A stretch of 64,000 bases of DNA from an uncultured Candidatus Saccharibacteria bacterium (lineage in GTDB: Bacteria > Patescibacteriota > Saccharimonadia > Saccharimonadales > Saccharimonadaceae). Under the pieces are notes generated by a model. It was not told where the DNA came from. It saw only the letters and a list, made by a program, of their open reading frames with translations, and did no database searches. Each line of letters opens with the position of its first letter. Position 1 is the first letter of the stretch. The stretch is from positions 24,235 through 88,234 of the forward strand of contig CALBZW010000022.1 of assembly GCA_937889535.1 (NCBI GenBank). The letters run 5' to 3'. The translations under genes and the position numbers were made by a program. Below are positions 6,725-14,199 of the stretch, piece by piece.

Positions 6725-9034
6725 ATGGTACAGGATTTAAGCGGGTTGACGGAAGCGGAGGTTAAAGATCGACGGCAGCGGGGACTAGATAATCGTGAGG
6801 TAGAAGCGCCGTCGAAGTCGGTGCGGCAGATTGTTGCGTCGAATGTGTTGACGTATTTTAATTTAGTGTTCTTAATCATTGCGATTTTGCTAATTTTGGT
6901 GGGATCATATCGGGATTTGACATTCTTGCCGATTATTATTGCAAATACATTGATTGGGATTATTCAAGAGGTACGAGCGAAGCAAGTTTTGGACAATCTG
7001 AAAGTGATGAATATGCCGCGAGTGCGGACGTTGCGCGATGGGGAGGAACGAGAAATTGGGATTTATGAATTGGTGAAAGATGATCTTGTACGTCTCGGGG
7101 CGGGGAATCAGATACCGGCGGATGCGGTAGTGGTAGAGGGGAGAGTGATGGTAAATGAAGCATTACTGACGGGGGAGGCAGAAGAGATTCAGAAGAAGGC
7201 TGGCGAGGAACTATTGTCGGGGACGTTTGTGGTGTCAGGAGAGTGTTTGGCGCGACTCGCGCGGGTCGGGGCGGAGTCGTATGCCTCAAAGTTGACTTTG
7301 GAAGCGAAGGCGATGAAGCGCGGCGAGCAGTCAGAGATTATTCGGTCGTTGAATAAGATTGTGAAGATGGCGGGGATAGCGATTATTCCGATCGGAATTG
7401 TAATGTTTTGCCAGCAGTATTTCTGGGGCGGGCAGGACTTACAGGCGAGTGTGCGGGCGATGGTGGCGGCGGTGATTGGGATGATACCGGAAGGACTGTT
7501 TTTGCTGGCGAGCGTGACATTGGTGATTAGCGCGATGAAGCTGGCGCGACGGCAAGTCATGCTGCATGATATGAAATCGATTGAGACACTGGCGCGAGTG
7601 GATACGTTGTGCGTCGATAAGACGGGGACGATTACGGAAGAGAAAATGAAACTGGTAGAAGTGGTGGATTTTGCGGGAAGGATGCAAGCTGAGAATCGGG
7701 AGTTGCTGGGGGCGTTTGCGAGAGCACAGGAGGCGGATAATGCGACGATGATGGCACTGAAAGAGGGGCTGGATGGAGAAGGGGAGGAACGGAAAGTGAA
7801 GAAAGTTGTGGGGTTTTTTTCGAGATATAAGTATAGCGGGGTGGAGTTTGAGGATGGGGTAGTGGTACTGGGGGCGCCGGAGTTTGTGCTGGGGGATGAG
7901 TATATGAAGTATGCTGAAAAAGTAGAAGAGTATAGCGAAAAAGGGTATCGCGTGTTGGTGTTCGGAAGATATGAGGGTAAGCTTGATGGGAGGAAATTGA
8001 CGGGGAAAGTGGAGCCATATGGATTGGTGCTACTCGCGAATGCGATACGGGAGAATGCAGTGGAGACATTTCGGTATTTTTATGAGCAGGATGTTGAGAT
8101 AAAAGTGATTTCGGGGGATAATCCGGTGACGGTAGCGCGAGTGGCAGAACAGGCGGGGATTCGAGGTGCGGAGAAATATGTTGACTGCATGAAATTAAAG
8201 ACGAAAAAGCAGATAGATGAGGCGGTAGAGAAATATGTGGTGTTTGGGCGGGTGACTCCAGAGCAGAAGCGGAAGTTAGTACAAGCATTGAAAGCGCAAG
8301 GTCGGACCGTGGCGATGACAGGAGATGGAGTGAATGATGTTTTGGCATTGAAAGATGCGGATTGTTCGATTGCGATGGCTTCAGGAAGCGAGGCGGCGGT
8401 GCAGGCGGCGCAGCTAGTACTCCTAGATTCGGATTTTGCGAAGATGCCGGATGTGGTGAGAGAGGGGCGAAGGGTAGTGAATAATCTGGAGCGGTCGGGA
8501 AGCTTATTCCTCGTGAAAAATATATTTTCGTTCTTGACGGCGCTACTGACGATTATTTTTGCGATGCGGTATCCGCTTACGCCAACGCAAGTTTCGCTCA
8601 TAAGTATGTTTACGATTGGGGTGCCAGCGTTTTTGTTGTCGCAAGTGCCGAATACGGCATTGATTCGAGGGGATTTTATGAAGAATATTATCCTGAAAGC
8701 ATTGCCGGGTGGCGTGACGGATATGGTGTTGGTGATGTTGATGGCGTTGCTCGGGCGAGTATTGGGAATAAGTGCACCGGAGATGACGACAGCGGCGACG
8801 GTTTTGCTTGCGACGATTGGGATGATGGTGCTACGGGACGTGAGTAGGCCGATGACGTGGGATAAGAAAGCGATTTGGGGAATTTCGGCGGCGGGGTTGG
8901 TGTTTAGTTTTCTGTTTTTGAAATTGCTATTTGGAATTACGGCGACGATGGGATGGCCGGTGTTGGCGCTTTTGGCGGTGTTTTTAGGTTTGGCGTGGCC
9001 GACTCTAAAGATAGTGAAGAAAATGGTGTCATAG
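6725..9034 (+). CDS. P-type cation-transporting ATPase (HAD-IC family)
   Basis: 769 residues. The actuator motif is T149-G150-E151. IPEGL is in the membrane helix before the phosphorylation site. D298-K-T-G-T is the phosphorylated aspartate, and GDGVND starts at G533. N- and C-terminal hydrophobic helices make up the transport domain. The PEGL helix and overall size suit a P2-like Ca/Mg-type pump, but the ion cannot be told from motifs alone. The start is ATG 6725, six bases after TATACT (6713-6718) with no Shine-Dalgarno, so the mRNA is probably leaderless; a frame start at 6683 would overlap the promoter. Confidence 0.9.
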   Translation: MVQDLSGLTEAEVKDRRQRGLDNREVEAPSKSVRQIVASNVLTYFNLVFLIIAILLILVGSYRDLTFLPIIIANTLIGIIQEVRAKQVLDNLKVMNMPRVRTLRDGEEREIGIYELVKDDLVRLGAGNQIPADAVVVEGRVMVNEALLTGEAEEIQKKAGEELLSGTFVVSGECLARLARVGAESYASKLTLEAKAMKRGEQSEIIRSLNKIVKMAGIAIIPIGIVMFCQQYFWGGQDLQASVRAMVAAVIGMIPEGLFLLASVTLVISAMKLARRQVMLHDMKSIETLARVDTLCVDKTGTITEEKMKLVEVVDFAGRMQAENRELLGAFARAQEADNATMMALKEGLDGEGEERKVKKVVGFFSRYKYSGVEFEDGVVVLGAPEFVLGDEYMKYAEKVEEYSEKGYRVLVFGRYEGKLDGRKLTGKVEPYGLVLLANAIRENAVETFRYFYEQDVEIKVISGDNPVTVARVAEQAGIRGAEKYVDCMKLKTKKQIDEAVEKYVVFGRVTPEQKRKLVQALKAQGRTVAMTGDGVNDVLALKDADCSIAMASGSEAAVQAAQLVLLDSDFAKMPDVVREGRRVVNNLERSGSLFLVKNIFSFLTALLTIIFAMRYPLTPTQVSLISMFTIGVPAFLLSQVPNTALIRGDFMKNIILKALPGGVTDMVLVMLMALLGRVLGISAPEMTTAATVLLATIGMMVLRDVSRPMTWDKKAIWGISAAGLVFSFLFLKLLFGITATMGWPVLALLAVFLGLAWPTLKIVKKMVS

Positions 9035-9071
9035 AAAACTCTGGGTTTGGATTTGTGATATACTGAGAGTA

Positions 9072-10667
9072 ATGAAGAGGTTTGGGAAAAGATTATGGGA
9101 ATCGACGGCGGTATGGCTGGCGTTGATTATTGTTGCGCAGACAGTAGTTTATGTCTTGGCGGGAGCGAGTAAAGCATATTTCCATATGGATGAAATTTAT
9201 TCATATGGGTTGGCGAATCATAGCAAAGTGCAGATTTATGAGACGGAAGGGTTTTATGATGAGTGGCATACTAGAAATTATTATGATGAATATTTGACGG
9301 TGGGAGAAGATGAGCGCGGGGATTTCCGGCCAGTGTATGAGAATCAGAAAAATGATGTACATCCGCCATTGTTTTATTTCTTGCTCCGACTAGGGATGGA
9401 AATGACTCCTGGTCAGTTCTCTAAGTGGACGGGGATCGTCTTGAATATCTTGATTGCAGGCGTGAGTACGGTAGTCTTGTGGTTGATTGTGAAGAAACTG
9501 ACTGGTGGTCAGAAAGTTAAGGCCTTGGTGTTGACGGTAGTGGTGGCGCTCGGGATGGCGGCTGTGAGTACGGTGGTGTATATACGAATGTATGAGTTGC
9601 TGACGCTTTGGGTGCTGATGACGACATGGTTGCATTTGAAACTGCTGGAGGCGAAGAGCGGAGAGGCAAAGGCGGGGCTGTATGTAGCGATAGGGGCGGT
9701 GGAGCTCGCGGGGGCGTTGACGCAGTATTATTACTGGTTTTATTTGGCGGCGATGTTTACGGTGTTTGCAGTGAAGTATGTAAGGGAGAAGAGGTGGAAG
9801 GATCTGCGAAAATATGTGGTGACGGTGATTGTAGCGGGGTTGGTGTCGCTCGTGATATGGCCGTGGGCGGTGCAACATATGTTCTTTGGCTATCGAGGTG
9901 AAGGTGTGATGACGACACTAGGACAGCCGTTAGTATTGCTCGCGAATTTGTGGACGTATGTAGGCGTATTAGATGAATATGTTTTTCATAAGTTGCTGCT
10001 GGTGATTGTGCTGGGATTGATGTTGATTGGTGGGTACGTGATTATGACACAGAAGAAACTGGCGGTGGCGAAGGGGCAGGGAGAAAAAGTGATGATGATT
10101 TTGGTGCCGACGCTGTTTTATCTCGTAGTAGTGGCGGCGGCTTCGCCGTTTGCGGCGTTGAGGTATGTGGCGCCGGTGTGCGGGCTACTCTTGGCCTTAG
10201 TGTTATGGAGTTTGTGGGGGTTGTTTGAAGGAGTTTGGGGTAAGAAAAGAGGAAGCTTGGGAATGGTAGTGGTAGTTGCGATATTTAGTGTCGTGATGCC
10301 GGTGGCGGCAGGTCTGGAGCCGGACGTAGTATACCGAGAGCGGGCGGAATGGATGGAGAAGGTTGAGGAGCTAAGTGAAGTTCCAGCGGTGTATTTGATG
10401 AAAACGGGAGATGATTGGGGATTTTTGAATGATATTTTGCTGGTGCGAGAGATTAAGGAGTCTTATATTGCGAAAGATGTAGGGGTAGATGAGGAAGCGT
10501 TGAAGGAAATCTTGGCAGGGAAGGATTTAGGTGAAGGGCTGATTGTATTTATTAATGATGGTCAGGATAATAAGGATGTATTGGAGGCAGTGAAGTCGGC
10601 GACGGGCTTGGATGAGGTGGAGTATGCTCAGCGCCTGGTAATGAGTGATGTGTATTATTTGAAATAA
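9072..10667 (+). CDS. GT-C type membrane glycosyltransferase (ArnT/PMT-like)
   Basis: 531 residues with about ten hydrophobic helices. D40-E41 in the first outer loop and HPPLFYFLLR beginning at H97 are the acidic and His-Pro-Pro motifs of GT-C enzymes such as PMT and ArnT, which move sugars from polyprenyl phosphates onto proteins or lipids at the outer membrane face. The C-terminal part is a soluble domain. In this context it could glycosylate surface proteins; that is inference. Its start is seven bases after TATACT (9059-9064) without a Shine-Dalgarno, predicting a leaderless mRNA. Confidence 0.8.
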   Translation: MKRFGKRLWESTAVWLALIIVAQTVVYVLAGASKAYFHMDEIYSYGLANHSKVQIYETEGFYDEWHTRNYYDEYLTVGEDERGDFRPVYENQKNDVHPPLFYFLLRLGMEMTPGQFSKWTGIVLNILIAGVSTVVLWLIVKKLTGGQKVKALVLTVVVALGMAAVSTVVYIRMYELLTLWVLMTTWLHLKLLEAKSGEAKAGLYVAIGAVELAGALTQYYYWFYLAAMFTVFAVKYVREKRWKDLRKYVVTVIVAGLVSLVIWPWAVQHMFFGYRGEGVMTTLGQPLVLLANLWTYVGVLDEYVFHKLLLVIVLGLMLIGGYVIMTQKKLAVAKGQGEKVMMILVPTLFYLVVVAAASPFAALRYVAPVCGLLLALVLWSLWGLFEGVWGKKRGSLGMVVVVAIFSVVMPVAAGLEPDVVYRERAEWMEKVEELSEVPAVYLMKTGDDWGFLNDILLVREIKESYIAKDVGVDEEALKEILAGKDLGEGLIVFINDGQDNKDVLEAVKSATGLDEVEYAQRLVMSDVYYLK

Positions 10668-10698
10668 ACACGAGCGGTGTGGTATAATTAGAGTAATT

Positions 10699-11466
10699 AT
10701 GGCGAAGGTGATTTGTATTACGAATCAAAAGGGTGGTGTAGGCAAAACGACGACTTCAGTGAATTTGGCGTATTTTTTGGCGAAAGATAAGAATCGGGTG
10801 CTGCTCGTCGATGTTGACCCACAGGGCAATGCGAGTAGTGGGTTGGGCTTGGACAAGACGGAGCTAGATGCGAGTATGACGGAAGTGATGCTGGACGTGG
10901 CGAAGATGAGCGATGTAATACAGCAGACAGCGTTTAAGAATTTTGATCTGGCGCCGACGACACCGCAGCTAGCGAATGCAGAAGTGGAAATGGCGGGGAT
11001 GAGGCAGAAATTCGGGGTGTTGAAGCGGGCGATTGAGAGCGTCGAAGAAGATTATGATTATGTGATTATTGATTCGCCACCGAGCTTGTCACTTTTGACG
11101 GTAAATGGGATGATTGCGGCGGATTATTTGATATTGCCGGTGCAGACGGAGTTTTATGCTCTGGAGGGGGTGGCACAGTTACTTGAGAGCATGGCGATGG
11201 TGAAAAAGGCGATGAATCCGCAGCTAAAGTTACTCGGGGTGTTGGCGACGATGTATGATAAGCGGACGAGTCTGTCGGCGGAAGTATTGGCAGAGGTAAG
11301 GAAGTATTTTAAGGAAAAGGTGTTTGAGGCGACGATTCCGCGGAATGTACGGGTAGCGGAGGCGCCGAGTCATGGAGTGCCAGTGGGGGCGTATGATAAG
11401 TTTAGTAAGGGGGCAAAAGCGTACAAGGAATTTGCGCGGGAAGTAGAGGAAAGGACGAGAGGGTGA
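10699..11466 (+). CDS. parA: chromosome partitioning ATPase ParA/Soj
   Basis: 255 residues, typical size. The deviant Walker A box NQKGGVGKTT is at residues 8-17, Walker A' is LLVDVDPQGN, and Walker B is DYVIIDSPPSL. ParA binds DNA non-specifically as an ATP dimer and moves ParB-parS complexes. It overlaps parB by four bases, the normal operon arrangement. TATAAT at 10683-10688 lies ten bases before the ATG and no Shine-Dalgarno is visible, so the message is leaderless or nearly so. Confidence 0.95.
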   Translation: MAKVICITNQKGGVGKTTTSVNLAYFLAKDKNRVLLVDVDPQGNASSGLGLDKTELDASMTEVMLDVAKMSDVIQQTAFKNFDLAPTTPQLANAEVEMAGMRQKFGVLKRAIESVEEDYDYVIIDSPPSLSLLTVNGMIAADYLILPVQTEFYALEGVAQLLESMAMVKKAMNPQLKLLGVLATMYDKRTSLSAEVLAEVRKYFKEKVFEATIPRNVRVAEAPSHGVPVGAYDKFSKGAKAYKEFAREVEERTRG

Positions 11467-12308
11467 TGAAAAAAAATGGTCTAGGGAGAGGATTTGAGAC
11501 GTTAATTCCGACGAATTTAGTAGAGGAAGAATTTGACCCGACGCGGAAAGAGGATGAGAAGGTCAGCCAGCTGATTGAGGTCAGCGTAGATGAGGTGGTG
11601 CGGGACGAGAGTCAGCCGCGGAAGACATTTAGCAAAGAGGGGCTACTAGAGCTGTCCGAGTCGATTAAGGAACACGGGATTTTGCAGCCGATTGTCGTCG
11701 TAAAACAAGGCGAGAAGTACCAGATTGTAGCGGGGGAGCGTAGGTGGCGGGCGGCGCAGCTCGCGGAGCTCGCGACGGTGCCGGTGATCGTACGGACTTT
11801 GGATGATCAGAGTCGGCTCGAGATGGCGATTGTCGAGAATGCGCAGCGGGAAGATTTGAATCCGATTGAGCTCGCGACGGCGTATGCGAAATTGAAGACA
11901 CAGTTTAATCTGACGAATGAAGAAATTGGTCAGCGCGTGGGGAAGAGTGCGGGGAGCGTAATTAATACGATGCGGCTGCTGAAATTGCCGGAAGAGGCAA
12001 AGAAAGCGATGCAGGAGTATGGTTTGATGGAGGGGCCGATGCGGCCGCTGATTTCGGCGGATCCGGAGATGGTGCATGAGATTTTGCCGAAGATGATTGA
12101 AGAGGGTTGGTCGGCACGGAAAGTTGAGCGGTATATTGCGGATCACAAGAAGAAGAGCTCGGTGAAGGCGGTGAAGGTGAATAGCTTCGTCAAAGAGGAG
12201 GCGAAGCTGTGTGAGAAGTATGGCGCAGAGGTGCGGGTGCGGGGGAGGAGCGTGACGTTTGGGGTGAAGACGGATGAGGAGCTGAGGGAATTGTTGAAGA
12301 AGTTGTAA
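11463..12308 (+). CDS. parB: chromosome partitioning protein ParB/Spo0J
   Basis: 281 residues. It has the N-terminal GLGRGFETLIP signature that contacts ParA, the CTPase domain with GERRWRAAQ and ENAQREDLNPIE, a helix-turn-helix region (TNEEIGQRVGKSAGSV) for parS binding, and a C-terminal dimerisation part. Its ATG overlaps the parA stop. The message ends in the unusual 250-base foldback at 12310-12559. Confidence 0.95.
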   Translation: MMKKNGLGRGFETLIPTNLVEEEFDPTRKEDEKVSQLIEVSVDEVVRDESQPRKTFSKEGLLELSESIKEHGILQPIVVVKQGEKYQIVAGERRWRAAQLAELATVPVIVRTLDDQSRLEMAIVENAQREDLNPIELATAYAKLKTQFNLTNEEIGQRVGKSAGSVINTMRLLKLPEEAKKAMQEYGLMEGPMRPLISADPEMVHEILPKMIEEGWSARKVERYIADHKKKSSVKAVKVNSFVKEEAKLCEKYGAEVRVRGRSVTFGVKTDEELRELLKKL

Positions 12309-12309
12309 G

Positions 12310-12559
12310 GCTTGGTGTTTTATATCCCCTATTTTCACTACTCTTTAACTTACCCTAGCCTAGTTTCCGGAATGGGGCATTTCGTGCCGGGGATGCTTTT
12401 TAATTTTTCCTTTCAGGACGTAAAAGTTCCACGAACGTAATCGTGCTGACTTTTACTAAAAATTAAAAAGTATCCTCGGACTCAACGCCTTTATATTCCA
12501 GAAACTAGGCTAGAGTAAGCCACAAAACAGTTTAATTAAGACTTATAAAAACACCAAGC
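12310..12559 (+). ncRNA. structured foldback element, copy A
   Basis: Nested inverted repeats from the outside in: GCTTGGTGTTTTATA with its partner at 12544-12559; CTTACCCTAGCCTAGTTTC/GAAACTAGGCTAGAGTAAG with GGAAT/ATTCC; GGGGATGCTTTTTAATTTTT with 12458-12477; GTAAAAGT/ACTTTTAC; and CACGA/TCGTG at the tip. A second copy at 21856-22041 keeps the same architecture, the tip motifs AAAAGTTCCACG and GTGCTGACTTTT, and CTCAAC before ATTCCAG, while the long stems differ in sequence but still pair. It may be an RNA or a DNA hairpin; orientation is unproven. Confidence 0.65.
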
Positions 12560-12573
12560 TATTTCTGTTAGAA

Positions 12574-12713
12574 TGAGATTGAACTTGTACAGGCCGTACA
12601 AGTTCAACTGGCTTTTGTCCGTAGCGGGTTAGTTAATCTTCTTTATGGACAAAGTAGATTTGTGGGTCAAGAATGGTTTCCCCCTCCGCTGCCTCTACCC
12701 AGGTAGTGCCTAA
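12574..12713 (+). pseudogene. broken lectin-like (DGR-type variable domain) cassette, remnant 1
   Basis: Reading through GAG ATT GAA gives EIELVQAVQVQLAFVRSG, and the 3' end in another frame gives NGFPLRCLYPGSA plus a stop. The middle of the domain is missing and the two ends are out of frame. The ends match the fuller cassette at 22366-22635 almost base for base, including the non-coding bases after the stop (TAATGGAGGAAAA). It is a deleted copy of the C-terminal C-type-lectin-like/FGE-like domain often found as a diversity-generating retroelement target. No reverse transcriptase is in the window. Confidence 0.65.
12579..12607 (+). repeat. perfect inverted repeat
   Basis: TTGAACTTGTAC and GTACAAGTTCAA are separated by five bases, directly before the lectin-like cassette remnant. 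The cassettes at 22033-22353 and 22366-22635 also begin with a perfect inverted repeat. Confidence 0.85.
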
Positions 12714-12792
12714 TGGAGGAAAAAGGGAGGAGACTAGGCTAGGTACTGATTTAAGATTTTTGTTTACAAAATGTAAGCGAAACTAAAAGCGC

Positions 12793-12821
12793 TTGATTTA
12801 TTTTGTAAAGTGTGCTATAAT
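12793..12821 (+). promoter_or_regulatory. promoter of the 100-aa membrane protein
   Basis: TTGATT, a 17-base spacer ending in TGTGC, and TATAAT at 12816-12821 (extended -10). Confidence 0.75.
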
Positions 12822-12885
12822 TTAGGTAAGAGGGGAGCTGGAGACGGCTTTGCTTTGATACTTACTGTAGAAAGGGGGAATATGC

Positions 12886-13188
12886 TTGAAAAAGTCAAAG
12901 AAAAAGCACAAAACTGAGGTTGTCGGCCGGGATGGCGAATTGATACTGGTTGACGCTGATAAGACGACTTTGTGGGGCAGGTTGAAAGATAAACTTGGCA
13001 TGGCACTGCTTAGTGCAGGCGCGGTCGTTGCGGCTATAGTACTTATAGCAGTTTTGGCTTTCTGTTTTGTGGCGTTGTTGACATTTTTGTTAGTGGTAGC
13101 GGCGATTTTAGTCGTAATAGCATTAGTAAAAGTGGCATATGAGACGGTCAGGGACACGCATAAACAGCACAAGAAAAAAGGTAAGTAG
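12886..13188 (+). CDS. small two-helix membrane protein
   Basis: 100 residues: a Lys-rich N-terminus, a short soluble part, two hydrophobic helices at about 39-60 and 63-83, and a Lys-rich C-terminus, so both ends are probably cytoplasmic. The start is TTG 12886, seven bases after AAAGGGGG. The ATG at 12882 is too close to that site and opens only an 11-codon frame. It has its own promoter and terminator. No family is recognised. Confidence 0.65.
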   Translation: MKKSKKKHKTEVVGRDGELILVDADKTTLWGRLKDKLGMALLSAGAVVAAIVLIAVLAFCFVALLTFLLVVAAILVVIALVKVAYETVRDTHKQHKKKGK

Positions 13189-13219
13189 AACATTTAAGTT
13201 TATCCCTCAGGGATAAGGT

Positions 13220-13256
13220 AATAGCCGGCGCTCGTGTCCGGCTATTTTCTCGTTTT
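13220..13256 (+). terminator. intrinsic terminator
   Basis: AATAGCCGG pairs with CCGGCTATT and is followed by TTCTCGTTTT. A smaller hairpin TTATCCCT/AGGGATAA lies just upstream. It ends the 100-aa membrane protein transcript. Confidence 0.8.
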
Positions 13257-13285
13257 ACCGTATTATGGTGATGGCGCAAGAAAAT

Positions 13286-13304
13286 ACCCCAGACAAGCTG
13301 GGGT
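13286..13304 (-). terminator. intrinsic terminator, minus strand
   Basis: On the minus strand ACCCCAG-CTTGT-CTGGGGT is followed by ATTTTCTT, just after the stop of the gene at 13310. Confidence 0.65.
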
Positions 13305-13309
13305 GGTAG

Positions 13310-13978
13310 TTAACATCGAGTTTCGGAGACGCCGTCGGTGTCCAGAAAGATGACGGACGGGTCGGATTTATAAAATTTGCGCTGGCGATAGACGAGAAAG
13401 ACCGTATTGTCGGCGTGCATGGAGCGATAAATGCGTCGAGCGATGCGCAATGAAAGCGCGGGCTGATGCCGCAGTTCGTCGCAATCGCATGTGCTGAAGT
13501 CGTAGACCGTCTTGTGCGTATTCTCCATGACATAAATATAATCTTGGAGTTCGGCATAGGAGAGTCGAAGACAGGCGACACAGTGTTTCGGGCGATACGC
13601 TATGTGCCTCTGCACGAGTTGTAAGGCGCGCGCATGACCGTTTTTCGGATTACCACGTAGGATACAAAAGCCTTTGGGGTGATATCCGTCCTTAACGGAG
13701 GCTTCGCTCATGAGGTCACCACGGATCATAAGGCTGATGATTTTCTCGAAAATACTTGTCATGGCGACAGCGATGCTGAAGTGGCAGATCAGAAACGCAG
13801 CGAGTGTGATAACGCCCGTGCTAATAAGGATGGCGTCTTCGGTAAAATCGAGGTGCGGATAGAGCGTACAGACGGCACTGATGGTAAGAAAGGTTGTGAT
13901 AACGAATCCCAGAATCAGGGATAAAAACACGATGAGTATAATCGTGATGACTTGCATTTTATAATGAATCTTTGTCAT
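13310..13978 (-). CDS. membrane protein with Cys-containing cytoplasmic domain, unknown
   Basis: 222 residues from ATG 13978, chosen because AAAGGAG lies nine bases upstream; an in-frame start three codons earlier lacks this. Two hydrophobic helices at about 9-35 and 51-75 are followed by a soluble domain of about 145 residues with cysteines in CVACLRL and CDCDE. The four clustered cysteines could bind a metal, but no known zinc motif is evident. It is transcribed alone, with a terminator after it. Family not recognised. Confidence 0.65.
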   Translation of the reverse strand: MTKIHYKMQVITIILIVFLSLILGFVITTFLTISAVCTLYPHLDFTEDAILISTGVITLAAFLICHFSIAVAMTSIFEKIISLMIRGDLMSEASVKDGYHPKGFCILRGNPKNGHARALQLVQRHIAYRPKHCVACLRLSYAELQDYIYVMENTHKTVYDFSTCDCDELRHQPALSLRIARRIYRSMHADNTVFLVYRQRKFYKSDPSVIFLDTDGVSETRC

Positions 13979-14117
13979 TAAAAACACTCCTTTCGGGAGA
14001 GCGGGGTTTTAAGTTACGAGATGTTAGCTACGGCGGTATTTTATCATTAAATCAGCAGAATGTCAATAGATAGCCGGACTTTTACAGAGGTAGGGAAAGG
14101 AAAATACCAGAAAAACC

Positions 14118-14145
14118 TTGTGATTTGGCGTGAGTTTGCTATAAT
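14118..14145 (+). promoter_or_regulatory. promoter of the RNase J gene
   Basis: TTGTGA, a 16-base spacer and extended -10 TTGC-TATAAT (14140-14145), followed by a 54-base leader containing a small CTGAA/TTCAG hairpin. Confidence 0.6.
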
Positions 14146-14199
14146 AGAAGTATCTGAAAGTACTTCAGGGGGAATAACGGGGGAGAATATAAGAGGAAT

